Below, piece by piece: positions 1 to 5,740 of a stretch of DNA of 5,952 bases (the stretch's first letter is position 1; each line of letters starts with the position of its first letter). The stretch spans positions 1 through 5,952 of the forward strand of contig JAUUNJ010000167.1 of assembly GCA_030844625.1 (NCBI GenBank), given 5' to 3'. Below the pieces are notes generated by a model. It was not told the DNA's origin and did no database searches. It saw nothing but the letters and a program-made list of their open reading frames with translations. The position numbers and the translations under genes were made by a program. Source of the DNA: Roseburia sp. Its GTDB lineage: Bacteria > Bacillota > Clostridia > Lachnospirales > Lachnospiraceae.

Positions 1-1208
1 TCATTATAAAACTTGAACTTATCGCCATTCTTTTTTGGATATGAATCTTTTAAAATATTTCGAATTTTATCCACAGTCGGAGTCGTCATACCTTTTGCTC
101 CGTTACGAATTGCTGTAGCAGATACATTATCAGTTCTTCTAATCACATTCGGAATAATAAATTTCTCATCATAAATAGATCTTACCAATCGTCCTCCACC
201 ATCACTACCATGGAGTCCATAAATTCGTTTTCCCTTATTATTTTCTTTTACGTAATCAATTATTCCATAAAAGCCTTTTTTTTCATAAATTTCTGGTAAA
301 AACAAGACTTCTACTTTATCAGCCAATCCAACATCTTGAACCGCAGCCTTAAGCATGGCATAACGATTCTCAGCTTCATAGAAGGAATTCCCCGTAGCAA
401 AATAATCAATATGATAGTCAGATTTAGCTGTACGTTCATAAAATCTCATTCCATCTTTGATTTCTCTTATTCTAATTGTTCCCTCCTTCAAAAAAACTTG
501 ATGTAATTTGGGAACTACAGTTGAATGTAAGTATACTTTTTCTAAATTTCTCTTTTCTATAAAATTCTTTAAAATTTTCATGTGTGATACATGGACAGGA
601 TTAAATGTACCACAAAAAATCCCTACTCCACCTCGAATAGGCAATGCTCCAATAATATCAGTAATTAGACTATAAAAAGCTCCAATAAATCCCATGATAA
701 TGCCAAAAACAACATAGAACAACTGTACTTCTCTATACCCCAAAGCTGCTATAGCTCCTAATGCCATATTCAAACTTAAGGCAAGTGTTATATTAAAATA
801 CATATTCCCTATATTACGATTTGCGAGAGCCATAACAATATACTGCAAACCTTGGGATGCAAATGAAATTAAAGCTGTAGCACCCCATACACCTCCAACA
901 GATACCAACCTTGTTGTATCAATTATTGAACCTTGTATTAGAATAAAAATAACTACTAAATTAAATAGGTACTGCCACAAAAATCGAGCTAACTTTGCAA
1001 TAAACGAGCTAGCTGTTTTTAACATTGTATAACTCTCAACAATTTCACTTACTTTTGAAAAATACGGTAAAAATAAAAAAACAAATAGTGAAACAGAAAT
1101 CAGATACCAATTACCTAAACTTTGGGTAGGTAAACCATAAGATAAATACATAACAAGTGCCATAACAAAAGCTAGTTTTGTATAAGCGCTTTGTAAATAT
1201 TTCAACAT
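1..1208 (-). CDS. Membrane protein fused to a NadD-like nucleotidyltransferase (3' end outside window)
   Basis: At least 402 residues are visible and the frame is still open at base 1. The start ATG at 1208 has an AGGAGA ribosome site 6 bases upstream. The first ~190 residues are mostly hydrophobic, with about six candidate membrane segments (roughly residues 12-27, 34-50, 76-96, 104-127, 136-156, 161-187). The soluble part then begins with GIFCGTFNPVHVSHM: G200-T-F-N-P-V-H206-V-S-H209 matches the phosphate/nucleotide-binding (T/H)xGH-type motif of the NadD/cytidylyltransferase superfamily, although the usual GH is SH. A GSD motif in 'GLHGSDGG' and SATAIR (363-368), equivalent to the family's ISSTxIR motif, complete the fold. 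Such enzymes join a phosphate-bearing substrate to NMP from ATP or CTP. NadD itself is soluble and about 200 residues long, so a membrane-anchored fusion is unusual. The substrate is unknown; membrane attachment hints at a lipid- or envelope-linked substrate, which is inference. Confidence 0.85.
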   Translation of the reverse strand, partial: MLKYLQSAYTKLAFVMALVMYLSYGLPTQSLGNWYLISVSLFVFLFLPYFSKVSEIVESYTMLKTASSFIAKLARFLWQYLFNLVVIFILIQGSIIDTTRLVSVGGVWGATALISFASQGLQYIVMALANRNIGNMYFNITLALSLNMALGAIAALGYREVQLFYVVFGIIMGFIGAFYSLITDIIGALPIRGGVGIFCGTFNPVHVSHMKILKNFIEKRNLEKVYLHSTVVPKLHQVFLKEGTIRIREIKDGMRFYERTAKSDYHIDYFATGNSFYEAENRYAMLKAAVQDVGLADKVEVLFLPEIYEKKGFYGIIDYVKENNKGKRIYGLHGSDGGGRLVRSIYDEKFIIPNVIRRTDNVSATAIRNGAKGMTTPTVDKIRNILKDSYPKKNGDKFKFYN

Positions 1209-1231
1209 AAACTTTCTCCTCATACACTTTT

Positions 1232-1243
1232 TGATGATCATCA
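1232..1243. repeat. 12-bp perfect palindrome in the leader of the membrane nucleotidyltransferase gene
   Basis: TGATGATCATCA is its own reverse complement and sits about 8 bp downstream of the -10 box, at or just after the expected transcription start, and upstream of the ribosome site at 1215-1220. The position suits a repressor site, but no protein can be assigned and chance occurrence in AT-rich DNA is possible. Confidence 0.3.
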
Positions 1244-1250
1244 TTGTTAA

Positions 1251-1279
1251 ATTATACAGATTTGGTAATCACCTTACAA
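1251..1279 (-). promoter_or_regulatory. Promoter of the membrane nucleotidyltransferase gene
   Basis: On the minus strand, TTGTAA (1279-1274) and a perfect TATAAT (1256-1251) are separated by 17 bp, 42 bp upstream of the ATG at 1208. The -35 box matches 4 of 6 consensus bases and the -10 box 6 of 6. The gene therefore probably has its own transcript and is not part of the immA operon. Confidence 0.6.
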
Positions 1280-1675
1280 CCAAAATTAAAAAAAAGTGCA
1301 CAGTTTTTACATTTTTTTAACACAAACTTAACATATATCTTTTTTTATTGAGTTCTAGTTTACAAAATAAGGTGTTTTATTAAAAACATATAACCAAAAC
1401 TTCTTATTTATAACTCCCATCCAACAATAATTGCATTTGTAAATATCACTAATCTAAGTGGTTAGTCCTAAGATTTGATATTCCCAATACTTTTTTATAC
1501 TGGAGATGAATCAGTATTAATCCTGCGAAGTTATCTGCTCTACTCATGAAACATAGGGATGTTTTTAAAGTGTGAAGAACTCTTAATACACATTCTCTGC
1601 AAGTATAGAAAGACTTCATATCTACGAAAGTAATATCATTTTAGGCTCTCTTGAATAATCAAAACAACTCATAAA
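1280..1675. other. Gene-poor interval with short inverted repeats
   Basis: No convincing gene is present. The longest open frame is on the minus strand at 1619-1449 (56 codons, ATG to TAG). It has an in-frame stop shortly upstream, no clear ribosome site, and no family I recognise; it is a weak candidate only. Near its 3' end is an imperfect inverted repeat at 1442-1482 (AATATCA and AATCT pairing with AGATT and TGATATT around a 2-base bulge). A second one at 1497-1517 has 6-bp arms (ATACTG/CAGTAT) and a 9-base loop. The interval could hold the decayed end of a mobile element or a small RNA, but nothing visible decides this. No intrinsic terminator is obvious after the broken repressor gene. 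Confidence 0.4.
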
Positions 1676-2190
1676 TTAGGTCTCCAAAGGCATATAATTC
1701 CCAACGATAACTCCTACTACTCGTGAATCTTTATCATAAGTGATAAAGATATCCTTATATTTTGGATTAATCGAAACTAGGCGTAAACCTTCTTCATCAA
1801 AATAAACAATATTATAGTTTCGATTATCATAAACCGATGTACTACTCCCAATAGACATTTTTTCTTAAACATAGTATTCATAAAGATTTTCTGTAACCGT
1901 AACAATTTTTCGAGAATTCTCTTGAACTAACTTACGAGTATATTCTAAAACTTGATTTTGTTCTTTATCAGATAAAACATTGTACAAACGTACTATACCA
2001 ATTTCTGTAAAATAATCTTTTGACATGTTGAATATTTTTCCAACTGTTTTACTTTATTTTTAGATGGTGCTTTTACTCCTCGTTCCCATGATGAATAGGC
2101 TTGATAACTAATTCCTAATTAATCTGCTTTATCCTTTTGCGTTATTTTTAGCTCTTTTCTTCGAGCTTTCATTTTTTCTGGTTGATACAT
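1676..2190 (-). pseudogene. Broken CI-like repressor (XRE HTH plus remnant of S24/LexA-type peptidase)
   Basis: The start ATG (2190) has a good AGGTGAAG ribosome site and lies 9 bp after the immA stop. The frame opens with an XRE HTH (MKARRKELKITQKD...), hits TAA at 2121-2119, then continues in the same frame with LGISYQAYSSWERGVKAPSK, the recognition-helix region. In the A5 run at 2035-2039 the reading must shift by one base to continue as a plausible linker (about 2034-1868). A second TAA lies at 1867-1865. The same frame then runs from 1864 to 1676, ending ...LRLVSINPKYKDIFITYDKDSR and VVGVIVGNYMPLET. That tail resembles the C-terminus of HTH-S24 repressors I recall from streptococci. Between YFDEE and GLRLVS the expected S24 core, including a G-D-S-M-E-P-like catalytic Ser region and the Lys, is absent. 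Conceptual length is about 171 codons against roughly 225-230 for the family (from memory). The 60-codon ORF at 1858-1676 is this remnant, not a gene of its own. Confidence 0.8.
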
Positions 2191-2199
2191 AACTTCACC

Positions 2200-3060
2200 T
2201 CACATTAGTAGTAATTGTAATTCTGCTTTTTTCCTTGCCTCTTTATCTGAGAATTTTTCTTTATCCCAAACGTACGCAATCGACTTCCCTTTATTATAAA
2301 TAAGCCATATTCTTAAATTGGCACTACTTTCTTTAATCTTTTTCCAGTTATCTTGATTCAATAAATCTGGATATTCTTGACTCGTTATAAAGCCTACTTT
2401 TCTAACTCTCTGCTTAACCTGATTAATAAGGGAAGGTTGAAACTGATTGAACTCCTCGATAATTTTTTCTCTAATATAATGAAACAAACGAAAAATAGAA
2501 TCATTCTTCCCTTCGATATAACTCTCAATTGCTTGTGTGACTTCTCCCTCGTTATCAGAATAATGTTCTCTTAGAAAATCTGAGAGGCGATAGAATAAGG
2601 CCTGCTTTGAAACTTCGAGACTATTTTGCACTTGATGGAAGGTATCGCAACTATAGTAGATTTTTGATAAAAGAACAATATCTGGCATCAATACCACAGC
2701 TGAAAAGATATTGGCCTCTCGCTCTAGTAAGTTCTCTTGATTATCAATTGATTCTGTAAAATAATTTCCATCATGTTTAAGCATAAAGTGCCCTAATTCG
2801 TGACATAAGGTAAAATTTTGTTTTACTTTTGGATTATCTTTTTCAAAGGAGAAACTGATCCCATACTTATCAATTATTGTTAAACCTTCAACTTTATGAT
2901 TTGTGAAATGATGGCTTATTACTTGAATTTTATTCTTCTTAACATGATACCGAAAGAAAGAATTAAAATGATAATTCAGCAGCTGGATATTATTATCCTT
3001 TATATACTGATACAATTCTTTTTTTGTGACAGTGCTTACTCTTGCATATAGACTACTCAA
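2200..3060 (-). CDS. ImmA/IrrE-family metallo-endopeptidase
   Basis: Zinc protease of the DUF955 (COG2856) family, 286 residues from a TTG start at 3060. The zinc site HELGH is at residues 87-91 and the third ligand is probably E115 in EREANIFSA, followed by the family's typical xxLMPD stretch (VVLMPD). About 150 further residues form helical and C-terminal regions of unknown role. I chose TTG because it follows a very strong ribosome site (GGGAGG, with AAGG closer in). The longer GTG start at 3141 lies inside the terminator stem of the preceding gene and has no ribosome site. In characterised cases (ImmA of ICEBs1, IrrE/DdrO of Deinococcus) these proteases inactivate an XRE-type repressor by cleavage. 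Here the likely targets are the XRE protein at 4819-5154 or the repressor once encoded at 1676-2190, immediately downstream in the same transcript. The target is inference. Confidence 0.9.
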   Translation of the reverse strand: MSSLYARVSTVTKKELYQYIKDNNIQLLNYHFNSFFRYHVKKNKIQVISHHFTNHKVEGLTIIDKYGISFSFEKDNPKVKQNFTLCHELGHFMLKHDGNYFTESIDNQENLLEREANIFSAVVLMPDIVLLSKIYYSCDTFHQVQNSLEVSKQALFYRLSDFLREHYSDNEGEVTQAIESYIEGKNDSIFRLFHYIREKIIEEFNQFQPSLINQVKQRVRKVGFITSQEYPDLLNQDNWKKIKESSANLRIWLIYNKGKSIAYVWDKEKFSDKEARKKAELQLLLM

Positions 3061-3082
3061 CGAGCCTTCCCTCCCTAAATAT

Positions 3083-3113
3083 ATCAAACTAAACCTATTT
3101 GGTTTAGTTTGAT
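3083..3113. repeat. 31-bp perfect inverted repeat upstream of the ImmA-type gene (candidate operator)
   Basis: Two 13-bp arms, ATCAAACTAAACC and GGTTTAGTTTGAT, flank a 5-base centre (TATTT on the plus strand). The repeat ends 22 bp before the TTG start, between the preceding terminator and the ribosome site. A possible minus-strand -10 box (TATATT) overlaps its start-proximal edge; no good -35 box is evident. No T-run follows, so it is not an intrinsic terminator. The best reading is an operator for a dimeric repressor controlling immA, possibly the lost S24 repressor, or an mRNA leader hairpin. Confidence 0.55.
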
Positions 3114-3118
3114 TGTAT

Positions 3119-3141
3119 AAAAAAAGTGGACGAGTGTCCAC
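3119..3141 (-). terminator. Intrinsic terminator after the nuclease-helicase gene
   Basis: On the minus strand, GTGGAC-ACTC-GTCCAC forms a perfect 6-bp GC-rich stem with a 4-base loop followed by seven T. It begins 11 bp after the TAA stop of the gene at 3153-4646. It separates that gene from the ImmA-type gene, which therefore needs its own promoter or read-through. Confidence 0.8.
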
Positions 3142-3152
3142 ACAAAAATCAT

Positions 3153-4646
3153 TTATCTTTTTGTATCTTCATACCATGTAATAATTTTCTGTATAATTTT
3201 AAACATATCTGGATTATTAATTACAACAAATAGTAGATTCTGTTTTACTCTCGTAATCCCTTCAAATAAGTTTTTTATTTCAATATATGGGTAGTATTCA
3301 TTGGTCTCAGCAATCAATCTTGCATCTTCATTATAGTGAATTCTTTCATCTATTGGAATCAGAACATTATCATATTCCCTACCAATTACAGTAAATCCAT
3401 TTTCAGAGTCTGATAATATCTGCTTTCTTTTCTTTACTCGAGTAGAAACAGTAGTATACTCCGCAATTTCGATACAGCAATAATTTTCTACTGTTTTACA
3501 ATTTCTAATAAATTCTCGAGCTTTACCAATCTCCGTAAAGTATACTACATTTACTTTGGGGAACTCCATTGGATCAAGCCCCCTTGCTTTCAAATCAAAT
3601 AATTTTTTTATGAAAGTTGATAGTGCCTTATCACTTCGTACTCGATTTGTTAATAAATATTTTTCAACGTTTGGATTTTCATTTAATAAAGTTTGAATAT
3701 CCTCAGTCTGCTCTTCATACTTTAATACTTGCTCTTTATCAACAGAGAAGATAATAGTTGCAGTAGAGCTAATAAAAATATCATATTGATCTTTAGTTAA
3801 TCTCTGTGCTTCATCAATTAAAATAACATCAAACTTATTATAATCCTCAACACTCCATCCTTTTACCTCAGATATTGATTTAAACTGAAAACCGTATTGA
3901 ACAGATAATTGAGAAGAATTACTAATATTAGCTACAAAAATATAAAGAACAGAATTATTTTTATTATATTCCTTAGCTAAATCAAATAGAACTAAAGACT
4001 TTCCTGTTCCAGCTCCACCTGAAATACTAAACTTCCCTTTCTTCTTTCCTATTATTATATTCCTAATTTCCTTCTGTTTGTTATTTAAGAAATATCTTGA
4101 CTTTATAAATTTATCAGGCTCAGAGTAGGGAGAAATCAATATAGTAGAAGCATCTATGAGCTTCAAACTATTTTCTTCAATATAATCCTCTTCTATACTA
4201 CTTGCTACTTCGCTAAAATCTACCTTAACAAGTTTTCCTTGATCTATCTTAAATAGTTCATTTGTATCATAAACAAATGTAAATGCAAATACATCTTTTC
4301 CTAAAGTATTTAACAAATAAGTATGTCTATCTAATTGATCATAAATTCCATCGAATCCATCATGAGGATATTGAGATTTTAGTTCAACATTAAGTATTGA
4401 ATTCTTTGCAAATCGTAAAATATCGAACTGTTCTCTAAAACCATCTTCAACCGTTTGATCTAATAAATAACCAAACTTTTGTTTTGAGCTTAAAAGTAGT
4501 TTCAATTGTGTGAAAAAAGAGTTACAGCAACTGATTTCTAAATCGGAAATACTAGACAATCTATTAACCTTTAAATATGATTTCAATAACTCTTCATTTT
4601 CATAAACCGAAAGAAAAGATTCAATATTTATCCACCCTGACTTCAT
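3153..4646 (-). CDS. Nuclease-helicase: PD-(D/E)XK-like domain plus DUF2075/SF1-like ATPase
   Basis: This 497-residue protein starts at ATG 4646, with GGAG 11 bases upstream. The N-terminal ~180 residues look like a PD-(D/E)XK nuclease: D75 in EQFDILRF, E88-L-K90 in NVELKSQ, then Q104 in YDQLDRHTY. The rest is a complete SF1-like helicase core: Walker A GGAGTGKS (210-217), Walker B/motif II VILIDEAQ (274-281), a motif III-like FSVDKEQ (300-306), NRVRS (334-338), GREYDNV (422-428) and a motif VI-like GITRVKQ (463-469) supplying the arginine finger. Predicted role: ATP-driven translocation on nucleic acid coupled to cleavage. The overall plan recalls single-protein anti-phage nuclease-helicases such as staphylococcal Nhi, but no homology was tested. 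It has its own promoter and terminator and lies between an XRE regulator and an ImmA protease, a context common on integrative elements. The helicase call is firm; the nuclease call rests on spaced residues only. Confidence 0.87.
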   Translation of the reverse strand: MKSGWINIESFLSVYENEELLKSYLKVNRLSSISDLEISCCNSFFTQLKLLLSSKQKFGYLLDQTVEDGFREQFDILRFAKNSILNVELKSQYPHDGFDGIYDQLDRHTYLLNTLGKDVFAFTFVYDTNELFKIDQGKLVKVDFSEVASSIEEDYIEENSLKLIDASTILISPYSEPDKFIKSRYFLNNKQKEIRNIIIGKKKGKFSISGGAGTGKSLVLFDLAKEYNKNNSVLYIFVANISNSSQLSVQYGFQFKSISEVKGWSVEDYNKFDVILIDEAQRLTKDQYDIFISSTATIIFSVDKEQVLKYEEQTEDIQTLLNENPNVEKYLLTNRVRSDKALSTFIKKLFDLKARGLDPMEFPKVNVVYFTEIGKAREFIRNCKTVENYCCIEIAEYTTVSTRVKKRKQILSDSENGFTVIGREYDNVLIPIDERIHYNEDARLIAETNEYYPYIEIKNLFEGITRVKQNLLFVVINNPDMFKIIQKIITWYEDTKR

Positions 4647-4728
4647 TAGTCTCTTATCTCCTATAAATTACTACACTAATAATACGCCTAAACTCGACTG
4701 CACTTATACTTCGCTACTCATAGATTAC

Positions 4729-4757
4729 TTTATACGATTCAAAATAGTAATTCTCAA
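4729..4757 (-). promoter_or_regulatory. Promoter of the nuclease-helicase gene
   Basis: On the minus strand TTGAGA (4757-4752, 5 of 6) and TATAAA (4734-4729, 5 of 6) are 17 bp apart, giving a leader of about 75 bases before the ATG at 4646. An inverted repeat (AATAGTAATTC at 4743-4753 against GAATTTACTATT at 4783-4794, with one bulged base) overlaps the -35 box and may be a regulatory site. No ACAAC-N5-GTTGT site like those near 5205-5248 is seen here. Confidence 0.6.
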
Positions 4758-4818
4758 TTTTTTACCGTTTCTCGAACACAATGAATTTACTATTCTTAAC
4801 ATTTATTAAACAGGCATT

Positions 4819-5154
4819 TCAATTCCCAAAAGCTTTCTTACGTTCTTCCATAAACTCGATTAGTTCTTTTTTAAAAACCTTCTTCTCTTCATCAGTCAAT
4901 CCCTTTGAATTCATACGGAAAAGAAGTTCAATATTGTCCAACTCGTCGGTTTTTTCCTCCGAATTTCCAACTAAATAATCAACTGATACTTTCAAAGTCT
5001 GTGCAATCTTGACTAGATTTTCTTGTGTCGGTTTTTTGACTCCACGTTCCCATGAAGCGTATGCTTGTTGCGAAATTCCTAGTTTTCCTGCGACATCAAC
5101 CTGAGTTAATCCTACTTCCTTCCTAAGATTTTTTAAGCGTTCCGAAAATTCCAT
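4819..5154 (-). CDS. XRE/Cro-CI family HTH transcriptional regulator
   Basis: A 111-residue DNA-binding protein. The HTH_3 domain spans about residues 5-62: ERLKNLRKEVGLTQVDVAGK, then LGISQQAYASWERGVKKPT with the recognition helix, then ENLVKIAQTLKVSVDYLVGN. A charged helical tail of ~45 residues follows (LTDEEKKVFKKELIEFMEER), probably for dimerisation. There is no peptidase domain, so inactivation in trans, for instance by the ImmA-type protease at 2200-3060, is plausible as for ImmR of ICEBs1. The ATG at 5154 has AGAGG 6 bases upstream. The gene is divergent from the structured RNA at 5233-5717, and two matching palindromes lie between them, so this protein most likely represses that promoter and possibly its own. 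A clean promoter for this gene itself was not found. The HTH resembles that of the broken repressor at 1676-2190 (both have LGIS-QAY-SWERGVK-P). Confidence 0.92.
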   Translation of the reverse strand: MEFSERLKNLRKEVGLTQVDVAGKLGISQQAYASWERGVKKPTQENLVKIAQTLKVSVDYLVGNSEEKTDELDNIELLFRMNSKGLTDEEKKVFKKELIEFMEERKKAFGN

Positions 5155-5196
5155 TTTTAACCTCTAAAAATTTTTTTAACTTTTTCGAATAACCCA

Positions 5197-5226
5197 TTGA
5201 CAAGATACAACTGTAGGTTGTATAAT
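5197..5226 (+). promoter_or_regulatory. Near-consensus promoter of the structured RNA
   Basis: A perfect TTGACA (5197-5202) and a perfect TATAAT (5221-5226) are separated by 18 bp on the plus strand, directed away from the XRE gene. Transcription should begin near 5233. Both boxes being perfect implies a very strong promoter, fitting one that is normally repressed. Confidence 0.85.
5205..5223. promoter_or_regulatory. Operator 1 for the XRE repressor (candidate)
   Basis: ATACAAC-TGTAG-GTTGTAT is a 19-bp palindrome with perfect 7-bp arms. It fills the spacer of the plus-strand promoter and covers the first three bases of its -10 box, so occupancy would block RNA polymerase. Its core ACAAC-N5-GTTGT recurs at 5234-5248. 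Confidence 0.65.
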
Positions 5227-5233
5227 GTAGTCA

Positions 5234-5248
5234 ACAACTAATAGTTGT
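5234..5248. promoter_or_regulatory. Operator 2 for the XRE repressor (candidate)
   Basis: ACAACTA-A-TAGTTGT is a perfect 15-bp palindrome with the same ACAAC-N5-GTTGT core as operator 1, placed at the expected transcription start. The two centres are 27 bp apart. Two copies of one motif exactly in a promoter beside an XRE gene are typical of direct repression. Confidence 0.65.
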
Positions 5249-5679
5249 ACTTAACTTGAAAATAATAACCTCTTTCAAGGCTAAGTTCCTGGATCATTGA
5301 CAATTAAATAAAAAGTGCGTCTGACAACCAGAGGTCTGATTATCAAACAACACATAAGATTGGTACCTTTATTGTAATTGTTTGAATAAGAAAAGTCAAG
5401 TCTGTTGATGGTTGAAGTGAAGATAAAAACAAGTATTTTGTGGGCTTCCACGCATTTCGGACGATTCGCACTTTTGCCGAATAGTAAAGTGAACTGGTTG
5501 CGCAAGATTGCGTAAGAGAATCCCTTGGGTGTGACAAGGACTACCTAAAGAGATTGGCCGGGTAAACGATGGTAATTGACGCAAAGCACCTTGCTAAACG
5601 TTGCCACCGTGAAGGAGGGATCCTTCAACCAAATAACTTTTCTTTACTGCTGTCTATCTTTTAAGATGGACTTACTCTC

Positions 5680-5717
5680 AAGCTACTAAGTCTTCCTTAT
5701 ATCTTAGTAGCTTTTTT
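5680..5717 (+). terminator. Intrinsic terminator of the structured RNA
   Basis: AAGCTACTAAG (5680-5690) pairs perfectly with CTTAGTAGCTT (5703-5713) around a 12-base loop, and six T occupy 5712-5717. It ends the RNA unit 23 bp before the next start codon, so the downstream gene is either dependent on read-through or has a promoter I cannot see. Confidence 0.85.
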
Positions 5718-5740
5718 ATGCTTACAATAAAGGAGAAATG

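Larger units (their letters stand above)
5233..5717 (+). ncRNA. Large structured non-coding RNA of unknown family
   Basis: A transcription unit of about 485 bases with a perfect promoter and a strong terminator but no convincing ORF. It is richer in GC than its surroundings (29 of 60 bases at 5441-5500). Visible pairings: 5255-5261 with 5273-5279; a 9-bp long-range helix, AAAAGTGCG (5311-5319) with CGCACTTTT (5467-5475); TCAAACAA (5343-5350) with TTGTTTGA (5378-5385); GTGG-GCTT-CCAC (5440-5451); TTCGG (5456-5460) with CCGAA (5477-5481), which crosses the long-range helix; CCTTG (5523-5527) with CAAGG (5535-5539); TGGTAA with TTGCCA around GCAA/TTGC (5570-5606); TGAAGGA-GGGA-TCCTTCA with a GNRA loop (5610-5627); and a 9-bp hairpin at 5652-5671. 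A 10-base near-perfect tandem repeat lies at 5498-5517. It is not tmRNA or RNase P RNA as I know them. ROOL, GOLLD and other phage/element-borne large RNAs are worth comparing. Alternatively it is a long leader or a replication/transfer origin region. Confidence 0.7.

Noticed and set aside
1643..1664. Possible ISL3-type terminal repeat (GGCTCTCTTGAATAATC)
   Set aside because: Only a loose resemblance from memory; no partner end, target duplication or transposase is present in the window.
2377..2574. Plus-strand 65-codon open frame
   Set aside because: It is antisense to the conserved ImmA-type gene, with no ribosome site or recognisable product.
3061..3141. N-terminal extension of the ImmA-type protein from GTG 3141
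   Set aside because: The GTG is part of the terminator stem of the preceding gene, has no ribosome site, and the extension would translate the inverted repeat and the SD sequence; TTG 3060 is far better placed.
4781..4978. Plus-strand 65-codon open frame
   Set aside because: It is antisense to the 3' part of the XRE gene, with low-complexity Ser/Phe content typical of a shadow frame.
5408..5515. Plus-strand 35-codon frame from ATG 5408 inside the RNA
   Set aside because: There is no ribosome site and the frame is crossed by the main predicted helices; a coding role for the RNA is not supported, though not excluded.
5281..5584. Three overlapping minus-strand open frames of 62-74 codons
   Set aside because: They overlap one another in different frames, lack ribosome sites and lie opposite the strongly promoted structured RNA; they are shadows.
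5233..5717. tmRNA, RNase P RNA, group II intron or retron RNA
   Set aside because: The sequence lacks the tag frame and ends of tmRNA, the conserved start of bacterial RNase P RNA, and the intron ends and domain V; no reverse transcriptase is encoded in the window.
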